Source: Kutzneria sp. 744 (GTDB taxonomy: Bacteria; Actinomycetota; Actinomycetes; Mycobacteriales; Pseudonocardiaceae). From it: a stretch of 64,000 nucleotides of DNA. The position numbers and the translations under genes were made by a program. Below the pieces are notes generated by a model that was not told where the DNA came from, ran no database searches, and saw only the letters and a list, made by a program, of their open reading frames with translations. The stretch is from contig NZ_KK037166.1 in assembly GCF_000568255.1 (NCBI RefSeq), forward strand, positions 10,285,477-10,349,476, read 5' to 3'. Of the stretch, positions 16,618 to 23,914 are shown in pieces. Every line of letters starts with the position of its first letter. Position 1 is the stretch's first letter.

Positions 16618-17643
16618 TCAGCAGAGCAGGCCGCAGGCCTCGGTCGGGTCGTCGACGACCTTCAGCGCGGGACCGTCCGCGCCGTCGACGATGACGACCA
16701 GCTCCTTGCTGTCGGTGGAGAAGGCCAGGCCACGGGCGGCGGTGGCGAAGCCGGCGGCGGAGGTCTGTGAACCGGCGGCGGCATAGAGAACGGAGCCGTC
16801 GGGGGTGACGGCGACGTCGGCGAGGTTGCTGCCGGCGACGGTGCCGGAAGCGCCGGCGTGCAGCGTGCCGGCGTCCACGGCGAAGACGGCGGTGGTGGAC
16901 AGGCTCAGCGCGGGCTGGGCGGCGACGACCGGCCCGGCGTCGGCGGTCGGCGACACGACCAGCGGCGCGCCCTGGAAAGCGCTGTCCGGGGTTTGGTTCA
17001 GGGTGACGGTCGCGGGGCTGGCAGCGGTGTCGATCGGGCCGACGACGATGTCCTCAAGCGACGACGCGGTGAACACCACGCCGCCGTCCGATGTTCTCGT
17101 GCCGCCGGCCAGGTCGTCGGCCAGGCGGCCCGCGCACAAGTAGGTGACGTATCCGGCGAAGGGGTCACGCACCGCAGGCTGCTGCGCGTCGACCACCGCC
17201 TTGGTCCACACGCTGCCGTGATCGGGTTGCCAGGCCGACACCAGTGCCCACAACGCCGGCTCGGCGATATCGGCCCAGTGCTCGGCCTCCTCCCGCGTCT
17301 GGGGCGCGAACTCCAGATAGGCCAGGTTCATCGTGACCTTGCTCCGGCTGCCGGCGGTGACCTTGAAGCTGACCTCCCCGGCGCCGCGCCGGCCGTTCCA
17401 GCCGCGCGCCGAGTAGCCCGTCTGCGGGGGCTTCGCCTCGCTGGCCCGGATCACCGACAGCGCGAACTCCGGGTCGTCGAGCGGGTGGAGGTCCACCCCG
17501 CCCTGGTCGTTCTCCTGCGGCCAGACCCAGCGGCCCAGCAGGTCGCCGTCGACGGCGGCCAGCGCGCGCAGCGCGGCCAGCAACCGGTCGGTCACCTCTT
17601 GCGCGGATTCCTCACGTGGTCCCCACATGACCCGCACCAGCAC
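16618..17643 (-). CDS. Imm52-like immunity protein fused to a beta-propeller fragment
   Basis: A 341-residue chimera. Residues 1 to about 178 match the Imm52 immunity family: VMWGPREESAQEV near the start, GYSARGWNGRRGAGEVSF, then VTMNLAYLEFAP and a final GYVTYLCAGRL block. Imm52 proteins neutralise Tox-REase-5 nucleases, and such a toxin lies immediately upstream on the same strand. From about 180 on, the sequence changes to Ser/Thr/Ala-rich strands with DVAVTPDGSVLYAAAG and GLAFSTDSKELVVIVDG, as in surface beta-propeller proteins. GTG 17643 has GGTGAG ahead; ATG 17628 is an alternative. The fusion probably arose by deletion. Confidence 0.6.
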   Translation of the reverse strand: MLVRVMWGPREESAQEVTDRLLAALRALAAVDGDLLGRWVWPQENDQGGVDLHPLDDPEFALSVIRASEAKPPQTGYSARGWNGRRGAGEVSFKVTAGSRSKVTMNLAYLEFAPQTREEAEHWADIAEPALWALVSAWQPDHGSVWTKAVVDAQQPAVRDPFAGYVTYLCAGRLADDLAGGTRTSDGGVVFTASSLEDIVVGPIDTAASPATVTLNQTPDSAFQGAPLVVSPTADAGPVVAAQPALSLSTTAVFAVDAGTLHAGASGTVAGSNLADVAVTPDGSVLYAAAGSQTSAAGFATAARGLAFSTDSKELVVIVDGADGPALKVVDDPTEACGLLC

Positions 17644-17714
17644 GTGCTCACCGAATCATGGGCAGACCCTAACCGGATATCGATGCCCTCCTGGCGGAGC
17701 GAGTCGCTGAGCGC

Positions 17715-19169
17715 CTACTGCAGCTTCGGGTCCGACACCCGCCACTCGACCGGGTTCCCGTCGGCGGCCTCCAGCTGGCGGCGCGCTTCCCCGATCAGCT
17801 TGTCGTAGCCGGACTCGGTCTCGCCCTTCTTGGTGACGTTCTTGAACCACCACTGCCAGTTGCCGTTCTTGTCCAGGAAGGAGCCGTAGTTGTCCTTGGC
17901 CTCCAACAGGGTTCCGTTGTCGTAGCCGTCGAAGTCGACGCCGTTGACCCGGTACTCGTTGCCCTGCTCGACGCCGGTCGCCTTCTCCTGGTAGGCCGTG
18001 GATCCCGGGCTGCCACCCCGGTTGATCTTGACCCAGCTGCCCGGCCCGTTGTCGGTCGCGCCGGCCTGCGGTGTGCGCAGGCCGCTGCCCGACGAGGAAC
18101 TGCTGCTGCTGCTGGAGCTTGAGCTGCTGGTCGAGTGCATCTGGCTGATGCCCTCGCCGATCGCCGCGGCCCCGACGCCCGCCAGCGCGATGCCGGTCGC
18201 CGCGCCCAACGCCCCGACCGCCGCCAGCGGCGCACCGGCGAGGCACCCGATGCCGGTCAGGCACAGGCCGCCACCGATCACGTCCAGGCTGAGGCTGGCG
18301 CCGGTGAGCAGGCCGCCGCCGATCACGCCCAGCGCTGTCTCGCCGATCGCGTGTGCGTTGCCGGAGATCCAGTTGCCGGCGTCGCTGGCCACGTCGCAGG
18401 CACCCTGCAGCCAGTCCCAGCAGTGGCCGTTGAGCTCCACGTTGCTGATCGGGTTGCCGCCGCCGAAGGCGTACCGGTTCATCGTCCACGGGTCGGTGGT
18501 CATGCCCAGGTCGGACAGCGCCCCCTTGTACATGTCCGGCTTGTCGACGCCGGTGGTCTGCTTGTCGTCGGTCTGGCCGTACGCGGTGTAGCCGTACGTG
18601 GCGCGGGTGTCGCCCTTCTCGTCGGTCAGGGTCTCGACGTCGGAGTGGGCGTTGTAGCCGTAGTAGGACGCCTCCTGCTGGTCGTCGTCCTTGTACGTCA
18701 CCTGCGACAGGTGCTGGCCGCTCGGCCCGTACAGGTGCGCGACGGTGACCTTGCCGCCGACGGACTCGGTCTGGATGTCGTCGGTCAGCCCGCGGTAGGC
18801 GAGGTCGGTCTCCTTGCCGCCGTCCTCGGTCCGGCTGACCTGCCGGTCCATCGGGTCGTAGGCGTACTTCGTGGTCGTGGTGGAACCGCTGCGCTGCAGC
18901 TTCCGATTCTGCACGGTGTGGTCGAAGCCGTCGTAGGTGTACTTGGCGATGAGCGTGTCGCCGGTGGTGATGGTGCGCAGCCGGCCGTACGGGTCGTAGT
19001 CGTAGTCGTCGGTGACGCCCTGCGAGCTGGCGGAGACCAGCCGGTTGCGGTCGTAGTGGAAGCTCGTGTCGACCCCGCCGTGCCTCGCCTGGCGCCATAC
19101 GACGGTGATCTTGCCTGTCGTGCCGCCGTTCGGGTGGTGTGGCGCGCAGGCGCCGCGTCGAAGTGCTTG
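17715..19169 (-). pseudogene. orphan Rhs C-terminal tip with Tox-REase-5 nuclease
   Basis: An open frame of 484 codons without an ATG or GTG near its 5' end; the first GTG is at 18914. It holds only the last Rhs/YD repeats (FHYDRNRLV, YDYDPYGRL, YAYDPMDRQ), an altered Rhs core (YGYTAYGQTDDKQTTG...NRYAFGGGNPISNVELNG, quoted in pieces), a hydrophobic glycine-rich stretch, a run of 14 serines, and a C-terminal domain of about 120 residues with YQEKATG, the nuclease motif GVDFDGYDNGTLLEAK (PD-(D/E)xK type) and DNYGSFLD, typical of Tox-REase-5. Full Rhs proteins exceed 1,000 residues, so this is a truncated or displaced toxin tip. Its partner, Imm52, lies 71 bases downstream. Confidence 0.75.
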
Positions 19170-19360
19170 TCAGGGCAAGGATGTCTTACCGGCGATCGAC
19201 TGATCGATCCGAGCACTCGTCAACTGTCCTCTGTGGAGCGTGCTGCGGTCCAGCGGGGAGTTCAAGGCGGCCTTCATCAATCCCAGGCGCGGCTGCTCCA
19301 GGACAAGCGCCGGGATCTCCACGACGACAGCTGAGGGACGACGGAACCAGCCGGCTGCCA

Positions 19361-20617
19361 TCAGATCGGGCGGGGGGAGCGTGTCGGGTGTGGCGCGGCC
19401 GGGCGCAGGTCGCGGACGGCGGGCACGGAGACCAGGACCGCGCATCCGGCGGCCCCGAACAGGCCGGCCGCAAGCAGCACGGCACTGGCCCCGACGGCGT
19501 CGCTGATCGGCCCGGCGATGGCGCGGCCGAGGGGGTTGAGCACCATCGAGCCGGTGATCTCGTAGGCGGAGACCCGGCTGAGAACGGACCGTGGGACATG
19601 TGACTGCACCGCGGTCGACCACATCACCGCCCAGTAGGAGCGGCCGCCGCCGGCGATGAGCATGCCGGCGGCCACCCAGCCGACTGGGGCACCCAGGGCG
19701 ATCAGCGCAAACTGCGGCACGTACGCGAACAGTGCCAGCGCGCCGGCCAGCAGTGGCCGGCTGGGGGAGCGGCGCAGGGCCAACGCGCCGCCGGCGACCG
19801 CGCCGGCGCCGAACACGGCCACCAGCAGGCCATAGGCGGAGACGCCGTGCGTCTCGGCCAGCACGGTGGCGCTGAGCACGGTGTACGGCCCGAACATGCT
19901 CAGGCCGAGTAGCGCGAACACCACGATCACCACCCACAGCCACTGGCGGGAGGCGAACTCCCGCCAGCCCGCACGCAGGTCCTTCAGCATCGAGGGCCGG
20001 CCGCCCGTCGTGGTGCGGCCCGATATCCGGACGGCGGCCAACAGTAGGCCGCTGGCCAGGAAGGTGGCCGCGTTCGCGGCGACCACCACCGCCGGCTGGG
20101 CGAACGCGAGCAGCAGTCCGGCCAGCGCGGGCCCGCCCATCACGGTCATCGACTCGGAGATCCGCAGTAGCGCGTTGGCCTGTCGCAGGCGGCCGGGGGC
20201 GACCTCGGTGACCATGCTGGCCATACCGGGCTGGAAGGCCGCGGTGGCCAGGCCGCACACGGCCTGCAACACCAGGATGAGCCACAGATCCGGCCGCCCG
20301 ACCAGCAGCGCGAAGGCCAGCCCGCCCTGTGCCGCCAGCCGCGTCGCGTCCGCGACCAGCATCAACGGCTTCGGCCGGAAGCGGTCAGCCAGTGCGCCCC
20401 CGACAAGCATGAACGCCACCATCGGCGCGAGGTTCGCGGCCAGCACCAGGCCGATGCCGCTGGCCCCGTACCCGATGGCCAACATCGCCGCGGTGATCGC
20501 GACCGGGAACATCATGTCGCCGCACAGCGACACCGTCCTGGCGAGAAAGTAGCGGCGGAAGTTCTTCTCGGCCAACAGGATGGACCGGCTGCGCGCCTCC
20601 GAGGACTGCCTGGACAC
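19361..20617 (-). CDS. MFS transporter
   Basis: A 418-residue 12-segment exporter of the MFS_3/EntS type. Motif-A-like sequence GGALADRFRPKPLMLVAD follows TM2, and ESMTVMGGPALAGLLLA matches the family's TM5 region. The GTG start at 20617 is supported by GGAG nine bases ahead. It is transcribed away from a 555-base gap that also precedes the next MFS gene. Substrate unknown; drug or metabolite efflux is the usual role. Confidence 0.85.
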   Translation of the reverse strand: MSRQSSEARSRSILLAEKNFRRYFLARTVSLCGDMMFPVAITAAMLAIGYGASGIGLVLAANLAPMVAFMLVGGALADRFRPKPLMLVADATRLAAQGGLAFALLVGRPDLWLILVLQAVCGLATAAFQPGMASMVTEVAPGRLRQANALLRISESMTVMGGPALAGLLLAFAQPAVVVAANAATFLASGLLLAAVRISGRTTTGGRPSMLKDLRAGWREFASRQWLWVVIVVFALLGLSMFGPYTVLSATVLAETHGVSAYGLLVAVFGAGAVAGGALALRRSPSRPLLAGALALFAYVPQFALIALGAPVGWVAAGMLIAGGGRSYWAVMWSTAVQSHVPRSVLSRVSAYEITGSMVLNPLGRAIAGPISDAVGASAVLLAAGLFGAAGCAVLVSVPAVRDLRPAAPHPTRSPRPI

Positions 20618-20639
20618 CGCTACTCCGTTCTGTGCGTCG

Positions 20640-20838
20640 CGCCCGGCGGGCCTTGATCGGCGTGGCCGGCGCGGCGCCGGAATGGGTCACGGTGGCGCCC
20701 AAGGCCGCCCGCTGCTCGCGGAGAACCTGGTTCTCCAGAGCGAGTTCGGTGACAGCATCGGCGTAGAGGGTAATCAGTTGTTCCAGGGTTGCGCACTGTT
20801 TTTTCAGTGCGGGGCTCGACGTGCGTGCCGAGTGTCAC
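20640..20838 (-). pseudogene. possible transposon-associated coiled-coil remnant
   Basis: In one minus-strand frame the translation reads SSPALKKQCATLEQ then LITLYADAVTELALENQVLRE, a leucine-zipper-like helix that resembles the small DUF6262-type proteins found beside tyrosine recombinases in Tn554-like elements. A stop lies just upstream and there is no start, so only a scrap remains. The family match is from memory and is weak. Confidence 0.3.
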
Positions 20839-21172
20839 TCAGTACCGGAAGTCGGCGCGCAGGTTCGGCGCGGGCCGGACTGTCGGCCTGGTCACGGCTG
20901 CGACGGCTCAGGCGGTCATCGCGGCAGTAGGTCGAGGCAATGGTTACCGCCTAGATTGAAGCGTACTTGCAAAAATGAAGTACACATGGTTAGAGTGATG
21001 CTCCTGGTGACGTGGGCCGGATGGTCGGGCGGCGGCGGTCCTCGGTGCTGTCAGCTGTTCAGCGTGGCACCGGGGCTGGTGGGCAGCTGGCCTGGCCGAT
21101 TCGGACGCGCTCGCGATCCCTGACAGCGCATGACCGCCGACAACCACTGCGCCGGCAGTGAAGGAGCCTTCC
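20839..21172. other. intergenic region between divergent MFS genes
   Basis: No gene recognised. The stretch contains the palindrome at 20963-20983 in a short AT-rich patch that may be the promoter of the rightward MFS gene, followed by about 180 GC-rich bases that could be a long leader. Confidence 0.4.
20963..20983. promoter_or_regulatory. palindromic operator candidate for the rightward MFS gene
   Basis: GTACTT at 20963-20968 and AAGTAC at 20978-20983 flank nine AT-rich bases. This arm/spacer geometry fits a winged-helix dimer such as HxlR or MarR. It lies about 190 bases before the MFS start at 21173. Confidence 0.45.
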
Positions 21173-22417
21173 GTGAGCGCCCACGACACCGTCGTCCACA
21201 ATCCCCGCAGAGATGATGACCGCCGCCCGACGGCGCGATGGCCATACCTGCCGCGCACCGTCGGCTTTGTCGGCATCACCGTGTCGATGGTCGCGGTCCT
21301 GGTCGCGGCCGGCGCGCCGACCCCGCTGCTGCCGATCTATGAGCGGCAGTGGGGATTCGCGCCCTGGATGCTGACGCTGGCCTTCGGCGTGTATGCCATC
21401 GCGCTGCTGGTCGCCATCCTGGTGATCGGCTCCCTGTCCGACCATGTCGGCCGCCGGCCGCTGATGATCGGCGCGCTCGGCGTGGAACTGGTCGCGATGC
21501 TGGTGTTCCTGTTCTCGCCGTCGATCGAGTGGCTCATCGTCGCCCGCGTCATCCAGGGTGTCGCCACGGGCGCGGCGTCGAGCGTGCTCAGTGCCGCCGT
21601 CGTGGAACTGGCCCCAGAGCGCCGGAAGAAGCTCGGGGCTCTGATGACCAGCGTGGCGCCGATGGCCGGGCTGGGACTGGGCGCCCTGTACGCGGGCGTC
21701 CTCGCCCAGTTCGTGTCCGGCCCGACGTTCACGGTGTGGCTGGTGCTCGTCGTGATCATGGCTGCCGGCACCGTCTTCACGCTGTTCACGCCGGAGACTT
21801 CGTCCCGTAAACCCGGTGCGCTGGCCTCGCTGACGCCCAGCGTCTCGGTGCCGAAGCAGGTGCGTGTCCTGTTCGCCACGACACTGCCGGGGACGATCAG
21901 CTCGTTCATGATCATGTCGCTGTTCCTGGCCCTGGTCCCGATCGTGCTGGCCTCCGTGTTCGCGGTGCGCAGCCCGGTCGTCGGCGCGCTGGCCGCGTTC
22001 GTGACGTTCGCGGCGTCGGCCTTGGCGTCCACGGTCACCGGCGCGGTGCGCCCGCACTGGCTGCGGATCATCGGGGTGAGCCTGATGACGATCGGCGCGC
22101 TTCTGTTCGTCGGCAGCATCGTCACCGGGCTGTTGCCGTTGCTCTGGGCCGCGTCGGTGTTCTGCGGCAGCGGGATCGGCGCGGCGTTCTCCGGCGCCGT
22201 CCGAGGCCTCGTGCCCGAGGTGAAGCCGCACGAACGTGCTGAGCTGTTCGCCGCGATCTACCTGGTCGGCTACCTCACGATGGGCGTCTCCGCGATCATC
22301 GCCGGCCTGTTCGTCGGGGCCGTCGGGGTGACCGCCATGGCCGTCGGCTTCGGCATCGTCATCGCGTTCGTGGCTCTGCTCGGCGTGATCGTCACCTCCG
22401 GACACACCGCGCGTTGA
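21173..22417 (+). CDS. MFS transporter
   Basis: A 414-residue drug/metabolite transporter with about 12 membrane segments after a hydrophilic 30-residue N-terminus. Motif A appears as GSLSDHVGRRPLMI after TM2. The motif C-like region around TM5 (SVAPMAGLGLGALYAGVL) suggests an antiporter. AAGGAG six bases before GTG 21173 fixes that start over the GTG at 21158. The palindrome GTACTT...AAGTAC upstream suggests repression, possibly by one of the two HxlR proteins encoded 2 kb away, although the sequence differs from the operator those genes flank. Confidence 0.87.
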   Translation: MSAHDTVVHNPRRDDDRRPTARWPYLPRTVGFVGITVSMVAVLVAAGAPTPLLPIYERQWGFAPWMLTLAFGVYAIALLVAILVIGSLSDHVGRRPLMIGALGVELVAMLVFLFSPSIEWLIVARVIQGVATGAASSVLSAAVVELAPERRKKLGALMTSVAPMAGLGLGALYAGVLAQFVSGPTFTVWLVLVVIMAAGTVFTLFTPETSSRKPGALASLTPSVSVPKQVRVLFATTLPGTISSFMIMSLFLALVPIVLASVFAVRSPVVGALAAFVTFAASALASTVTGAVRPHWLRIIGVSLMTIGALLFVGSIVTGLLPLLWAASVFCGSGIGAAFSGAVRGLVPEVKPHERAELFAAIYLVGYLTMGVSAIIAGLFVGAVGVTAMAVGFGIVIAFVALLGVIVTSGHTAR

Positions 22418-22545
22418 CGTCCCAAGCTGGTGATCTTCGCCGGCGCCGGCTTCAGCGGCGTTGATCCGCCACATGCCGCCGCGATCAGCTCGCTCCTCCA
22501 GCACCAGACACTCCTCGACAGGTGATGTGAATCACGCTCACTATT

Positions 22546-22563
22546 GGTTACGTTGAGGTAACC
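22546..22563. promoter_or_regulatory. shared operator, copy 1
   Basis: GGTTACGTTGAGGTAACC, with six-base arms around a six-base centre. The identical sequence in the other orientation lies at 26509-26526 ahead of the UvrA-like gene. Here it stands 53 bases before the SnoaL-like start, where a promoter is expected. Confidence 0.7.
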
Positions 22564-22615
22564 GATCAGGTTTGGCCACCCTGGGGCCGTCAAAGAAACT
22601 CGGAAAGGATTCACG

Positions 22616-23020
22616 ATGGCCGGCTCGCCTACCGCGCTCGATGTTGCTCGCACGTATTTCGACGCCCTCGCCGCCAAGGACTTCGGCACGGTCGCCGGCC
22701 TGTTCGCCGAGGAAATCGCCTGGCATCAGCCCGGCGACCACCAGTTCTCCGGCGTACGTCACGGCAGCGACGCGGTCGGCCAGATGCTCGGTGGCATGAT
22801 GACCGTCAGCGAAGGCACGTTCGCGCTGGAGTTGACCGGACCTCTCATGGTCAACGGCGCGCTCGTCGCCGCGCCGATTCACTTCAGCGGGAAGCGTGAG
22901 GGTGCCTCGATGTCGCAGGACGGCGTCGACGTGCTGCGAATCGACGGTGACCGCGTCGCCGAAGTGTGGCTGTACTCCTCGGAACCGGCAGCGGAGGACG
23001 CGTTCTGGGGTGCTGGATGA
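22616..23020 (+). CDS. SnoaL-like NTF2-fold protein
   Basis: A 134-residue SnoaL-like domain protein: TALDVARTYFDALAAKDF at the N-terminus, EEIAWHQPGDHQFSGVRHG, and a C-terminal VDVLRIDGDRVAEVWLY strand pair with the 'W..GD..FSG...G.....' spacing of the family. Small stand-alone members bind or convert hydrophobic ligands and often follow HxlR control. The site AAAGGA precedes the ATG. The shared palindrome in its promoter links it to the UvrA-like gene 3.4 kb away. Confidence 0.8.
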   Translation: MAGSPTALDVARTYFDALAAKDFGTVAGLFAEEIAWHQPGDHQFSGVRHGSDAVGQMLGGMMTVSEGTFALELTGPLMVNGALVAAPIHFSGKREGASMSQDGVDVLRIDGDRVAEVWLYSSEPAAEDAFWGAG

Positions 23021-23072
23021 GCAGTACTCGGATTGTCCGGGCCGCGTCGCGGGACGAGGGCCGCCACGTCGC

Positions 23073-23450
23073 TCACTGCCGGGCGTCGTAGGCGTCCCGG
23101 GCCGCGAGGACCTCCGCGGTGTGTTCCTCGGCCCAGCGGCCGATCGCCTGCAGGGGCTTGTAGAGCGAGCGGCCCAGGTCGGTCAGCTCGTACTGGACCC
23201 TGGGCGGCATCTCGGCGTGGATGTGGCGCGCGACCAGCCCGTCCCGTTCCAGGTCGCGCAGGGTCTCGGTGAGCATCTTCGCGCTGATTCCCCCGATCCT
23301 CACGCGCAGGTCGCCGAAGCGCAGCCCGCCCTTCCCCAGCGCGAGCACCACCATGGCGGTCCACTTGTTGTCGATCCGCGCCAGGGACACGCGGGTCGAC
23401 CAGATCGCGGTGGACGTGAGCCACTTCGGTTTGCCTGTCATGGTCCACAT
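23073..23450 (-). CDS. HxlR family regulator 1
   Basis: A 125-residue winged-helix regulator: DNKWTAMVVLALGKGGLRFGDL, the recognition region GISAKMLTETLRDLERDGLV, and the wing PPRVQYELTDLGRSL. It is clearly paralogous to the divergent gene at 23528 but lacks the N-terminal cysteine found in most HxlR proteins (Ser-Thr-Arg-Val stands there), so thiol sensing is unlikely. ATG 23450 is given; ATG 23441 is possible. Its start is 77 bases from that of its paralogue. Confidence 0.87.
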   Translation of the reverse strand: MWTMTGKPKWLTSTAIWSTRVSLARIDNKWTAMVVLALGKGGLRFGDLRVRIGGISAKMLTETLRDLERDGLVARHIHAEMPPRVQYELTDLGRSLYKPLQAIGRWAEEHTAEVLAARDAYDARQ

Positions 23451-23527
23451 CCGCTGGGTGATCCGGCCTCGTCGACTATGGTTGCACCGGCGGCCGGGTC
23501 CTGGCCACCGCGGAAGGAACGAAGCCG

Positions 23528-23896
23528 ATGTCTCACCCGCCCGAGTTCGACATCTTCACGGTGACCTGCCCGTCGCGAACGTCGTTGGCCCGTATCGCGA
23601 ACAAGCGGACGGCCATGGTGGTGGCCGCGCTCGGCGACGACACGCTGCGCTTCACCGAACTTCGCGCCGCGGTCGCGGGGATCAGCAACAAGGTTCTGAC
23701 GGTGACGCTGCGGCACCTGGAGCGTGACGGGCTGGTCGCCAGGCACGTGCACGACGAAGTGCCGCCGCGGGTCGACTACGAGCTGACCGAACTCGGGCGT
23801 ACGTTGCGTGCGCCGCTGGAGGAGTTGGGCCGCTGGGCCGACGAGCACATGGAGCGGGTGCTCGCGGCGCGGGAGAGCTACGACGCCCGCCTTTGA
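23528..23896 (+). CDS. HxlR family regulator 2
   Basis: A 122-residue winged-helix protein with the usual HxlR opening TCPSRTSLARIANK (Cys14 is the candidate redox or electrophile sensor), recognition helix region GISNKVLTVTLRHLERDGLV and wing PPRVDYELTELGRTL. More than half its residues agree with regulator 1, which points to a local duplication with inversion. It ends 19 bases from the convergent UvrA-like gene. HxlR dimers bind palindromes like the one repeated at 22546 and 26509, so one or both paralogues are the likely controllers of this island. Confidence 0.88.
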   Translation: MSHPPEFDIFTVTCPSRTSLARIANKRTAMVVAALGDDTLRFTELRAAVAGISNKVLTVTLRHLERDGLVARHVHDEVPPRVDYELTELGRTLRAPLEELGRWADEHMERVLAARESYDARL

Positions 23897-23914
23897 CGTT
23901 GCGGTGTCGACGAC

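Noticed and set aside
18079..18133. CTG/GCT triplet run that looks like a microsatellite
   Set aside because: It encodes the serine linker between the Rhs core and the toxin domain, so it is a coding repeat.
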